DNA of 64,000 bases from the NCBI GenBank assembly GCA_009746045.1, contig RPFO01000384.1:589837-653836 (forward strand), given 5' to 3'. The number at the start of each line of letters is the position of its first letter. Within the stretch, counting starts at the first letter, position 1. This document shows positions 52,471 to 63,430 of the stretch, in pieces. The position numbers and the translations under genes were made by a program. The DNA is from Mesostigma viride (taxonomy: Eukaryota > Streptophyta > Mesostigmatophyceae > Mesostigmatales > Mesostigmataceae). Under the pieces are notes generated by a model. The model worked only from the letters and a program-made list of their open reading frames with translations. It searched no databases and was not told the origin of the DNA.

Positions 52471-54831
52471 CCATCGCTTTGCTCAGCTTGCTCGCCCACC
52501 CTCTCATTGTCGTGCTATGCTCATGCGGGTCTTATTGCACCAACAGAATTCGACGGATCGTTTAAGGGGACGCCCTCCCGGGACATGCGCGAACTTTTTG
52601 GCGCCGAAAAATTCGCGGCACCGTCCGAGGTACCGTGAAAAGTGGGTGCACGGTGCGCGCACCCTTGCGTGAGTGGCCATGGCGACTGCGTTCAGGCAAA
52701 ATTACCGCAATAGGGCAAGCGAAATGCAAAATATTTACTCAAATCTTAAAGACGATGAGTTTCTGATGCTTTTTTGTGGCGGAAATGAGCTGGTCTACAA
52801 TATCGCTGTTGTTTTTTAATGCCATCGGCATATTAGGGGGGTACCTGGACTTTTTGGTAGTGCGGATTAAAATAAAATTCATGACATTAGCGGCAGTAAA
52901 ATCGCGGTTTAGGGGGTTGTTCTGACCGTGAAGGAGGCATTAGTATCGGTAGCATCGAATTCTAAACCGAGCGGGTGCTTTTTGCCACATTTTCGGCCAT
53001 TCTCGGTAAGTAATTGCTCAGGCCTGCGCAGTGCGTGTCTGCATGGCCTGTCCATGGAAGAAAGGCTGCTGTTGCGCGCCTGGGCGAGGGTTTTACGAGG
53101 GCAAGGTACAAATTTGTCGCGAATGTTATCTGCCATCAGTAATTTCTTCTATCAGCTCATCGTTCAAAGTTTTTTGCGTTCTTTTCGGGTAGTTTCCGCC
53201 GGCTAGTTTCCGCCAGCTAGCTCGCCGTCGCTTGCCGTGCCGTGCTGTCCAATACCTGGCAGCTTTAGATTGCTTTCGTTGATGTCGTGGTCAGGGCCGC
53301 TTCAGTCGCAGCCTTTAGCATTTCATAAAACTTGCTCTGGCAAGGATGTTGTGCGCATGGACGCTTCTTGTTGTGTGAGAGTGACGCACCCTCTCCTCGC
53401 AGAGGCATCACAGCGCTCATGCGCTGAAGGGCCACCAATGGTTTCCTTGCATTTTATAATGCAGGGATGGAAGTGTTATAGTGATGATAATGTTAGAGAT
53501 ATTGCATTTGTGTGACTGCATGTAGATAGCTGCCAACATTGGTTGTTTGGGCTTTCCTTTGTTATGATGATGTGACAAGGCTACAATGTGCTGAGCCACC
53601 CATGGTTGACATGCATGACTGGATGCAAGCTACATATACCATGATCTCCTTGGTTCCTTGCCCTCCATAGTCTTGTCATCCATGACGGGTAGGGCAGTTG
53701 AGGAGGTGTTGTTGTGTTGATTAGCTAGTTTGGTTGCCATCAACCTTACACTCTAACCTGGGAGACACATAGAAAATGCTGGTTAGGCATATGTTAGTGA
53801 TATCATCGTCAAGGCTATGCACACATTTACAAGGCTGCATGGCCATGCTGGAGGGACGGTGAAGGTGTATGAGGTGTGTGGCCACCCCTTTGAACGTTGT
53901 AAACATATTCAGCATGGTTTTGGTGCATGTTGGATGGCATATGAAGTGGCTTTGTGTTTACTAGCTTACTGAGTGGTTCTTAGCGTCTTGTCAGGTGGTC
54001 CTATCGGAAACCCATCAACTTTAGCAGAGCTTGTCACAATGACCCCCCACATTCAGAGCATGCGTTGCCGTCAGCATGCAAGAGCTAATTACATGTGCTT
54101 TGGTCAGTTTGCAGATGTCTTTGATGAAGAAGGAGGTGCTAGTGTGACTAAATGCTTACTAAAACCTCCTTGTAGCATCTAGATGTGTGGCCTTCTTGGA
54201 ACGGTTGTAACTTGGGCAGCTCTTGTCAGAATGTCGTCAAACCTTTCATAGGAGGTACCATACGTGCAAAGGATGGTAGTAAGTGGTTTGGCCAGTTTTC
54301 ACATGGCTTGGATGGATAAAGGGGTGTTAGTGTGGTTAAATATTAGCTAAAACCTCCCTTAGCTAATCGTCACAGGTGACAACCTATGAATGTCAATAAC
54401 TTGCTGTGGTTGTCAGAATGACCTCAAATTTTGGGGCTGCATGTACCCCCCTCTCTAATATTGGAAAATATGTGATATGGCATTTTTCAAAGTGTTTATG
54501 ATTTTTTTTTAAAATTGAAAAAGGACGTAAATTTTGCGGGAAAATAAATATCTTTTGCATCCATTTTTATTTCGTGGTCCCACTTAGGTAGAGTTTCTCA
54601 AAACGGTGGGGGGAGCATATGTATGGAAATATGTGATTTGGTCAAGAATTATGTGCCCATGGCCCTAGGGAAAATGTTACTAAAACAGCGTCTTTTTATA
54701 CTTTTAGTGCGTTACCGGTACATGGTGGGGGCTAGTACCATTTTCCTGCTGTGCATACATATACAGGGACTAAAAGCACTCCGGTGCTCCGTGACTCCCC
54801 AACAGGAGCACGTGTTTTTATTAATTAATTG
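52471..54831. mobile_element. E-family element, copy E1 (right end not intact), in an LRR intron
   Basis: From TTAAGGGGACG (52562-52572) it matches E2 (57353 onward): GGCGCCGAAAAATTCGCGG, GTGGCCATGGCGAC-type and AATCTTAAAGACGATGAG landmarks. The matching right terminus with CCCCTTAA is absent. The last part (about 54370-54750) is the reverse complement of the interior of element S. About 90 bp before the TTAA and an AT-rich end (TTAATTAATT) complete the insertion. LRR intron sequence resumes at 54832 (GGTTGCTGACGAGG). No transposase recognised. Confidence 0.6.
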
Positions 54832-54890
54832 GTTGCTGACGAGGTAGTACCACCACTGGGAAATGCCAGGCCCCAAAGCATAACCAGCAA

Positions 54891-55560
54891 TGCCTTTCTT
54901 GCTGTCTCATCCATTGCTGTGCTGCATTCTGATCCCAAGAGAAGCATTTATTTTACAGTATTTTGGTGTGCAAGGCCTCAAAGCCGTCGCCAAACATTCC
55001 AGATAAATCGTGCACACAACATTACCAGGTTGGCTTACAACAACAGCATGCTGCAGAGGGGCCCAGCAACAGTCTTGTACAACCAGACATGCCCCCCTTA
55101 ATTATCCGCAGAGAGTGGGTGGGTGGTGCTCGAAAAAAGCCTCCGCACCTCACATCGTTCCAGCTCCTGTATTCCTCACTACGCACATTGCATGACTCCA
55201 TGAGTCACGCCAGTGTCCAGTTTCTGTATGGTGTGGACCCTATTAGACGCCGCGCCAGTGTCAGAGTACAGGTTGGTCCGAAACAACAGCTTCCGGTACC
55301 ACCATGCATGCATACCAACTGTCGGCTTGGCACTTACGGGACAAGTGCTTATAGCAGTACCTATCACTGACTATTGGCTGCAGGTCAGCCCCCTTTGAGA
55401 CCATAAAGTGCAGGCTAAGAATAAACTGAGCAATAGCTCAGAAAATACCTTTCTTGCTGTCTGGTCCATTTACGGGCTAGGTGTTTTGTACAATTATCTT
55501 ACATTTCCTCTCAACACCACCACGGCATTTTAGCTACATATCAAGTAACGCGTGTTCTAA
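54891..55560. repeat. diverged inverted copy of the R3 terminal-repeat element
   Basis: It aligns in reverse complement with 28474-29151: AAGAGAAGCATTTATTTTACA near 54940, GAGTGGGTGGGTGG near 55115, and direct-repeat ends TTTCTTGCTGTCT at about 54894 and 55450. Strongly diverged, no coding capacity. 55561-55890 has no recognised feature. Confidence 0.5.
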
Positions 55561-55897
55561 GCTAGTACATGTAGCCCGTCAAGACCACAGTAGCGTAGCA
55601 CATTTCGTAGGCGCCCTGCACCCTTATGCCACTAACCTAGACTATTAACTTAGAAAACAGCGGGCCAGGCCATGCAACCGTAGCTGCCACCCCCCGCCAA
55701 CTAGCGGCTGATGAATTACAATTACTTCTACTATATGAGGCCCTTTACAATCAGAGACTCAGGGCGCCGAATCATAGGCGATACGATTGTGTAATACTAC
55801 TTCTTGGCGCAGTCGCCAGAGCGGCCGGCTGAATTTGCGAATTATTGCGGGTAAGCTGCAATCATGCTTGAAACTAGGGCACGGAAGATTGACTTAC

Positions 55898-57300
55898 AGG
55901 ATCCGCAGGGACGCTAGAGACCCCAGCTCTGGTGGGATGACACCACTCAGGCTATCCTCGGACGAGCGCCAGCATGGGCAGAGACAAGTATATGCAGCGC
56001 ATCACGCATGCACTGGTTGTAAACAAGAGTACGCAGAGTCAGGGAGGCAGCTCAAATGGCCCTTCTCAATTACCAGGAGCAATGCGCTTCCGACTTCAAT
56101 CAGATGGCAAGCACAAGAAAAGTCCTGCTGCTGCAGTATGTATCCTGGTATGAATGATAGTTGCTATAAATAGTGACGGAACCGTTTCGCCACTTGGGCA
56201 CTTAGGTCCGTCACTATTTATATTAACTAAAACGTGGCAGTGTGGGGGTCGATATCTATCGTACCGCTGCCAGGGGCCTAATACAGTACCGAATCTCGCC
56301 TTAGCGATACTCCAACCGGGCATAGTTTCCCTTCTGGCACTTTCTTCCGGCCTTCTCAGGTATTTATCCCTTCCGGTGTTCAGAAATACCCGTGTCGCCA
56401 CGGGGATACGACCCCCTAACTTACGAGGTATTGTCACTATTTACTGTAGTAGGCCCCAGCGGTGCGATAGATATCGACCCTGCACACTGGGACATTTTAG
56501 TTAATATAAATAGTGACGGACCTAAGTGGCCATTGAAGTGGCGAAATCTGGTTCCGTCACTAATTAAAATAACTACATATGATAAGAATTCTCAATCAAG
56601 GGTGGCCGTCCCATGCGTTGGAACATCTCGAGCCTTAAATGAAACATCAGCCATGCAAAACCGTATGCATGCAATGAAGATGCCCGGCCAACCTGCCCAG
56701 CTCCACGAACGTTTCCTGACGTAAACCAGCCCACCCAGCGATTGCGGGCTGTTGACGAGGTGATGCTGCCACCAGTTGGGAAATGCCAGGCCCAAAGCCA
56801 TAAAGTTCCAGCTGGCACAAATACTGACTGGTATTGCAGGGAGGTTATTAGAGACCCCAGCTCTGGGATGACACCGCTCAGGCTGTTCGAGAATAGCTCC
56901 CTGCGGCCAGAGACATTAGCAGCGCATCACACATGCAGATGCATGCAACAAGGAGTAAGCAGAGCCATGGAGGCAGCTCAAATCAGGCTGCCCGCAAATT
57001 TAAATATTTTTTTATCCTCATCAACAAAGAGGGATGCGCTTGCGCTTGCGGCAGGTGGCAAGCATAAGTCCTGCTGCTGCATCATAAATAGCCTCTGGTA
57101 TGTATGAATGATGAGAACCTTGAAGGGTGGCCATGCCGTTGTCATACCGAGCCATGGGTAATGCAAAGCCAAGGCTGCAGAGAAATTCCAGGCCCAACAA
57201 CATTACCAGCTGGCAGAGTTACTCGACTTACAAGAATGACAGGGAGGCTAGAGACCCCAGCTCCGGGATGACGCCGCTCAGGCTATTTGAGTGTAGGTCC
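55898..57300 (-). CDS. LRR exons, group 3 (three exons, two partly decayed)
   Basis: 57232-57300 (69 nt, intact splice sites, SNSLSGVIPELGSL with one Pro lost), about 56830-56900 (acceptor CCGCAG present, donor degraded to GTCAGT or lost) and 55898 to about 55965 (donor GTAAGT present, but the acceptor CCACAG is replaced by CCATGCTGG). The LRR core GVIPPELGSL or GVIPELGSL is kept in all three. Here the array looks older and partly non-functional, unlike groups 1 and 2. Confidence 0.5.
56165..56575. mobile_element. foldback element, about 410 bp, inverted arms over 110 bp
   Basis: Left arm 56165-56279 and right arm about 56449-56575 are imperfect complements (shared AGTGACGGAACC, GGTCCGTCACTATTTATATT and GGTCGATATCTATCG). 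Each arm tip is itself palindromic (AGTGACGGA to TCCGTCACT). It splits a monomer intron (TATGAATGATA and ATATGATAAG), with ATGATA on both sides as a possible target duplication. Confidence 0.7.
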
Positions 57301-57356
57301 CTGTGGCCAGAGACAAGCAGAGCATCACACATGCACGTGTCAACAAGGAGTATTAA

Positions 57357-59252
57357 GGGGACGGTCCCGGCGCGAATATTTTGGCGCCGAAAAATTCGCG
57401 GTACCCGTCCGTACCGTGGAAAAGTGGTGCACGGGGCGCGCACCCCTACCGGAGCTGGCCATGGCGACGTGCTTTCAGGCAGAGTAGAAAAAGATAGCTC
57501 GTGGAATGCAGAGAAACTGAGCGAATCTTAAAGACGATGAGTAAATGATACTACTTCGTAGCGGAGTTCGCGTTTTTTGCAGTGTCGATGATTTTATCGA
57601 TGACCATCGCCACGGGGGTCCAATCTGATGTTTTCGTCGAGAGGAATAAATTAGAATGCACGCTGGCGGCGGTGATTGTCAGGTTTTATGGGCTTTACCT
57701 AGCGTCAAGGATGCGTTTAAATCGTTATTGGTAAAGCTTTAATAAATTTGCTGGGTTTTGGCAAGATTTCCGTCATGATCGGTAAGACACAGCTCTCCAG
57801 GCTCGTGGGATGCGCGTCTTATTATTCCATGGAAGGTTGTTCTTTCTTGCGCCGCTAGGCGAAGGACAATTCCGGTAATGGTACGATCGTGTGATCAACG
57901 TGACCCTATGAATGTTTCGCTTCCTTTATGGGTTATCAACGCAAGTTTTCGGCTTTTTTCCGTGCAGTTAGCGCCAGGTATAATGCCATTCCGTGCTGCG
58001 CATCGCCAGATTCCTGGCACCTTTCAGTGGTTTTTATGTACGTTGCATGGCTGGGATGTGTCAAAGCGTGACCGTGGCATATCGTCAAGTTGTCAGGGAT
58101 TTGCTGAGTGGTTTCTTGGAAGGAGATTGCTAACAGCACTCAGTTTTGTGTGAATATTGACGCGGCCTTTCTTAGCAGAGGCTTCATTGTGGTTAGAGGC
58201 TCACAAGCTTGAGTTTGTTTCTTGGCAAACAATTGCGCTGGAAAGAAAGGTGGCAGTGGTTTTTCTGAGGGGCATACTGCATGGGTGGAACTGCACGTAG
58301 GTAGGGGTTATCGTTGTCTTGTTGGCCTTTCTCCCACTAAAATGGGAGAGCCCTAATTCATATGCTAGCAAGGCAAGGTAACCATGGTAAGAAGCCTTGG
58401 CAAGCAGCATGTATGATAATTCTGCTTTCTCTGTGGACTGTCTGTTGTTACCCTTGTTGGGCAATTAGTGGATATGGCTTTCTAGGGTGTGTTTGAGCTT
58501 GGTTTTGGGATGATGCCCACACCATAAACCTGAAATATGCTTTAGAAGTGTCGGCTAGGCATGTAGAGCTACCTGCCTCATTGTTGTGCACACACGCAAC
58601 AGGTTGCCCGTGTCGAGGTAAGGCAAGGGCACATGACGTGCCCAGCCACCTCCTTGTACATTGTGGTCGAATTGGGCATGGTCAGGAGCCTTTTGGATGG
58701 CATAGGAAGTGTTAGTGTGCCTTAATACTCACTAATGCCTTCCTTAGCGTCTGCACAGGTGGCCAACTGCCAAAATTAATAACTGCTACAGCTGAGCTCA
58801 GAATGCCACCAAACTTTGACAGTGCCTTCTATGGTCATGACAGAATTTGACTATTACTTTTTAGGCCTAATGGATGTGTTATGAGTGTGTATGGGGACGC
58901 CCCGCCTAAAAAAGCGTATTTTTGGCCCAAAAATCAATAACTCAAAGGGATGTGCTGATTTTGTTGATCCAATTAGGTAGAAACCATGTCCCATGACATT
59001 TTTATATGGGTATTACTTTTTTCATGCAACTGGTTCTCCCACTGTTCTGGGCAAGATGTGCCCCGGACAGCGTTTTTTTCTATTTTTAGCTCATAGCCGG
59101 TGTATGGCTGGGGGCAGTACCCCCAACAAGTGGTGGTATGCATGCCCAAACATCATGTTTATGGTCCCCAAACATCATTCAGTGGTTGTCAGTTGCATTT
59201 CTGTAGTTATTAGGGGGGGTAAGTTTTGATATATTTCTATGGGACCCTCCCC
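57357..59252. mobile_element. E-family element, copy E2: complete TTAA-flanked DNA transposon, 1896 bp
   Basis: TTAA lies at both edges (57353-57356 and 59253-59256). Inverted ends are GGGGACGGTCCC on the left and GGGACCCTCCCC on the right (one mismatch). The LRR intron reads CAACAAGGAGTA before and AGCAGAGTCAGGG after, which join in sister monomers. TTAA target duplication is the habit of piggyBac-like and Kolobok-like elements. No transposase frame was recognised, so it is probably non-autonomous. The 3' half is related to the interior of element S. Confidence 0.75.
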
Positions 59253-59256
59253 TTAA

Positions 59257-59515
59257 AGCAGAGTCAGGGAGGCAGCTTGAATGCCAGCGAGCTCACATTG
59301 GCCCTAATGACAACCAAGAGCGGTGGCACGCTTGAGACTAATAGCACAAGGTCCTGCTGCTGCTTTATCATGGTATGAACGATGAGATTCCTGAAGGGTG
59401 ACCATGCCGTGGTATGTATAACAGAGCCTCTGACAAATGAAACATCAGCCATTGATGAAGTCAAACGGTATGCAGTGAAAATGCCGGGCCGACCAGCGCC
59501 CATTACTTACTTCTT
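59257..59515 (-). repeat. LRR monomer intron remnant, continuation of the 57232-57300 monomer
   Basis: It matches the conserved intron (AGCAGAGTCAGGGAGGCAGC, GTCCTGCTGCTG, GCCGACC) and ends near 59500, where a 3.3-kb block interrupts the monomer. Intron sequence resumes at about 62797. Confidence 0.75.
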
Positions 59516-59950
59516 ACTAATTAATTAGCACGTGACTGCGTTGCGTGGGTGCCAATACAGAGTAAAGGAGCCTTCAACCCCTAAACATATGTAATGAGAA
59601 GGAGGGGGGGCGCCCGAGCTTCTCTCACTGCCACAATTAAGTGGGCAGGCCACAGAGCGCTCTCTCCATGCACAGAATGGTGCCGGGGCGCAACACTGAG
59701 GGTGCAATACAGCCATGCACTACCACACTGAGTAGGCTGACGGTGGGCTCAAGACGTTGGCTAGGGCGCTATAGCGAATGGCAATGTTCAATGAACCATG
59801 GCTGAAAATTCCATCACATAGAATCTAAACAACTAGAGCTAAGTGGCTATGATGTCAGAGCTATAATAATATGCTCTATGCCAAGACGTGCCATGATGTC
59901 TAAGCTGTCCCATTCCGATTGGCAGCCATCTAGACAACTAGTAGCTTGCT
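59516..59950. other. start of the inserted block; carries one MITE-like end
   Basis: CACGTGACTGCG preceded by TTAATTAG (59519-59540) matches the inverted ends of the element at 5026-5458. The opposite end was not found nearby. No gene. Confidence 0.4.
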
Positions 59951-61131
59951 CTATCCTAGGGGAGCCGGGGGGGGCTTCCACAGTTTGTTGTTGACATAAA
60001 GGTCCCCGCCCCGCCAGTACACTTGGGGCTGCTCGGGGCTGAACTTGTGGCGGATGAAGTCGGGCCACTGGTCGCGGCGTTGCTGCAGCCTGCTAGGCTG
60101 GCGTCAGGTCGTCGTCAAGCGACCAGGGGGTGCGCGCCAGCTTCTTGCGGCGAGAGAGGAACCGAACTCGGGCTGCGATGTCGCTGAAGGTGAGTACCAC
60201 TGGGGGCCCGGGGCCCAGCCTTGTCCCGTGGATGGGGCAGGCGGTAGGCGCTCTGCAGTGTTGCACCTGGCAGCTCCATGCGCGCCAAGAGCTGGCTCCT
60301 GAGCTCGTCCAGATGAGAGTCTGGGGTCTCCCCCGGCGCCTTGTCGAAGCGCTTGAGGATGACCCGCCAGCGGCGGCGGTCGCGGTCAGCAGCCTCGCGG
60401 CGCGTGTCTTCCAGGTCCTGTAGCTCATGGTGGTAATGGCGGTGGTGGTAGAGGTTGCAGCTCCGCCCAGGATGCGCGAGTCGAGGGGTCATCGCTGGCC
60501 CGATCGGCGGGTTGGGCAGCAATGGTGGCCGTTCGCTTGGCTATCTCGGGGACCTGTGTGGCCAGCTAGGGCGTCTACCTTGGTAGCAACTGCCTCCAGC
60601 TTCACGATGCCCGCGTGGCCGACTTTGCCCTCCACCTGGTTAAGGCGGGCGGTCACAGTGGCATGGTGGCCTCGGAAACCTGGGCGGCAATGCTCTAGTG
60701 TGGCGGTAGATTGGGGCTGGAGCTTGTGTGCGACTTTGGCTTCAATGTTGTTGACCATGGCGGTGATGGGGTTGAGCGGGCCGTCAGGCATGTGCAGTCA
60801 AGGCTGCCAGCTGCCCAGCAATCGTCGCCAGCAGTTGCTCCTCCGCTACAGTTCGGATGGTGTCCTGGCTGCGGGGGGCGCTCTTGAAGAACTGCGCAAT
60901 TTCCGCACCTGCCCGTCGGCTGGCGTGCAGGTGGATCTTGGGGCCGCCTCCAAGACTCGCCTCACGGATGTCCTGGTCGCCGCAGTGCAGGTAGCTGCAT
61001 TGGATGGTAGTCCGCAGATACTCTACCGGTTGCTCGGAAGCAGTGATTCCCAGTTGGGCCAGTTGTTGCGTGCCCGACCCTTGGAACGGGCGCAACAATG
61101 GAATAAATGATGTATTTTGGCCTGTTGTCAT
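59951..61131 (-). pseudogene. L1-type non-LTR retrotransposon ORF1 remnant, frameshifted
   Basis: Minus-strand coding in three frames. The N-terminal third is low in motifs. Next is a helical, probably coiled-coil stretch (about 60500-60780; NNIEAKVAHKL, LNQVEGKVGH, LEAVATKVDAL). An RRM-like part follows (RRRWRVILKRFDK to LTFSDIAARVRFLSRRKKL), then a C-terminal domain with LDDDLTP, QQRRDQWPDF, VYWRGGDLYVNNKLW and a stop at 59951-59953. This order is that of L1 ORF1 proteins, RNA-binding chaperones for target-primed reverse transcription. No ORF2 (endonuclease/RT) follows. Frame changes lie near 60790, 60500 and 60100. Confidence 0.6.
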
Positions 61132-62187
61132 AGTCCGTACATAGGACCTTGGGACTCATTTCGGGACTTAATTTGGGAAGTGTCCCTTGGTCAGGACTTT
61201 TGTATGGAACTATGATAGTTTGTGTGATTCGGACCAGTTATTTTGGGCCTAGGTTGATGTATGCGATCTTCTAGGGGCCGGTGCAGTCGCGCCGCGCTGC
61301 GTACTTTATAGCTGGTTGAGATATTGTACTCATGCTTGGATTCTGTAGGCGAGGGTCGATGTCGACCCGAGGATCTTGTGTGGACTGCATGTTTCGGAGT
61401 TCTCTGGAAGGTCGGCGCCGTGTCGGCGCCTCTTGCCAGCTTGGTGGCAGATCTAGGTGAAATTGGTCCGAGGACGAGAGTCTCGTCCTCTTGGTTCGGA
61501 ATGAAGAGTGTGTTATCACCTATCTGAACCTGGGGCACTCATCTGGACATTTGTAATTGGTCTTGCTAGCCATTATAAGTGTGTATTAATTAGCTTGGCA
61601 TCAAGTCGCGGTGCCAGATATCTCACGACCCCAGTCGTGAAGCGCAATCTGCATTAGGCCACCTTGATTCTTCCTAATACCGGCACAGTGGATCTTTCGC
61701 TACGCAGCTCAGGTTTACGTGTAAATCTGGGTTCGTTACACCAGTCGATCTTGTTGCCACGGATGGGCAGATGAATGTTGCGAGAGCTTGCCTGAGAACC
61801 CCGTCACATCGTTCTTTGGTGAGCATATTGCACTCCAGGATGCAAAAACCCTGGTTGCCAACGTCAAATCGGCGGGCGTCACATTGGGTATGGGCAGTGC
61901 GCGTTTTCTTTGGCGCTGGCGACGAGCTTGGTGGGGAGCGTATTTGCGTCGAGGTGTGAGGTAAACCGGGTGGGATAGCTGGGATCAGCGCGAGAGCGTT
62001 CGCAGGAGTTGCGGTTGACCTGCTTAGGTCGATTTGTTTGTCGAGGCTGCGTTTTGCTGGTGGTGGTGGCACGCAATAGCCGTAGCTGATTTAACTGGCG
62101 GATGCGTCTTGAAAATCTACCCATCGGATGCAAGTAGTCCGACTGAATTTGGGGCTCAAACGCAAAAGTTCTGAGCTCTGCCGTCAG
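61132..62187. other. no confident gene; possible 5' region of the L1-type element
   Basis: Minus-strand open frames at 61191-61538 and 61674-62072 are Pro/Ser/Thr-rich with no domain I recognise. They could belong to the leader of the ORF1 element or be chance. Confidence 0.3.
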
Positions 62188-62707
62188 AGTTAGGTTAACT
62201 AGTGTCGGAACCTTTTGCCGCCTGAGGCAAATCGGGCCGGAACACTATTTTGCCCGGAAGAACCACTTCCGGAGCACCCAAGTTAATTCGGCCGAAGTGG
62301 CTCTTCTGGGCAAAATGGTGTTCGGGCCCGATTTGCCTCAGGCGGCAAAAGGTTCCGACACTATTTAACCTAACTAAAACCTGTGCACCTTGGAGGTCAG
62401 GGGTTCGAAACCTGCCAGAGGCAGTTCCGGCGCAATATCATTTGCGTGCCAGCAGCCCAAGCGGTTGTCTCCAGGTCTATTCGACTCCCCCTCCACGAGG
62501 CCAGGTTTTAGTTAGGTTAAAAAGTGTCGGAACCTTTTGCCGCCTGAGGCAAATCGGGCCGGAACACTATTTTGCCCGGAAGAACCACTTTCGGAGCACC
62601 CAAGTTAATTCGGCCGGAAGTGGGTGCTCCGGAAGTGGTTCTCCCGGGCAAAATAGTGCCCGATTTGCCTCAGGCGGCAAAAGGTTCCGACACTATTTAA
62701 CCTAACT
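62188..62707. mobile_element. pair of near-palindromic foldback units around a 135-bp centre
   Basis: Unit 1 (62188-62375) and unit 2 (62510-62707) are each long palindromes (AGTGTCGGAACCTTTTGCCG to its complement, arms about 75 bp) bounded by AGTTAGGTTA and TAACCTAACT. The centre is itself bounded by the inverted pair TAACCTAACTAAAACCT and AGGTTTTAGTTAGGTTA, and contains GGTTCGAAACC, a match to the RNA polymerase III B box. No coding capacity. A nested or recombined foldback family is likely. Confidence 0.75.
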
Positions 62708-62913
62708 GTCAGCCATGACCGCTCGTGGCTTGTACGTACGTTAATTAAGAGAGCCCATTATTTTCATCATTACATTAAAGCGCCCATTATTTAAACGCTT
62801 TCCTGATGTCGACCACCACCGGCAGCGCGTGTGGGCTGTTGATGAGGTAATGCAGCCACTGGGAAACACCAGGCCCCAAAAGATAACCAGCTGGCTAAAA
62901 TATAGTGACTTAC

Positions 62914-62985
62914 AGTAAGTTTAAGGACGCTAGAGATCCCAGCTCCGGTGGGATGACACCGCTCAGCCTGTTATTAGACATGTCC
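62914..62985 (-). CDS. LRR exon, most upstream copy found
   Basis: 72 nt, donor GTAAGT, acceptor GCCACAG, phase 2 at both ends, encoding SNNRLSGVIPPELGSLASL. Intact, with its own conserved intron on both sides (62797-62913 and 62986-63430). In transcript direction it is the first LRR exon in the window. The gene's 5' end would lie beyond 63.4 kb. Confidence 0.7.
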
Positions 62986-63430
62986 CTGTGGCCAGAGATA
63001 AGCAGCGCATCATGCATGCGTGTGTCAACAAGGAGTATGTAGTAAGCAGTCTGAGCCAGGGAGGCAGCTTGAATGCCCGCAAGATCACATTTAATGGCCC
63101 TCATCAACCAAGAGTGATGCCCCTTGTGACCGGTGGCAAGCACATGAAAAGTGCAAGGCTGCTGCATCAATCAACCTGGTATGTAGAAATTATGAGAGTG
63201 TTAAAGGTTGGCCATGTATGCCGTTGTAATAGAGACCCAGTGAACAGTCAACCATGCGAATGGTATGCAGTGAAAATGCCCGGCCTGGACCTGCCCGATT
63301 CCGCGTTTTCCCCAGGTCAATCACCTGACCCAGCAATCGCGGGCTGCTGACGAGGTAATGCAGCCGTGACTCAGGGTCAAATGCCACCTGGGCCCCAAAA
63401 CATGACCAGCTGGAAAAGTCCACAGAGAAT

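Noticed and set aside
62380-62480. tRNA gene suggested by GGTTCGAAACC
   Set aside because: No acceptor stem, A box or proper T stem can be drawn. Only a B-box match remains.
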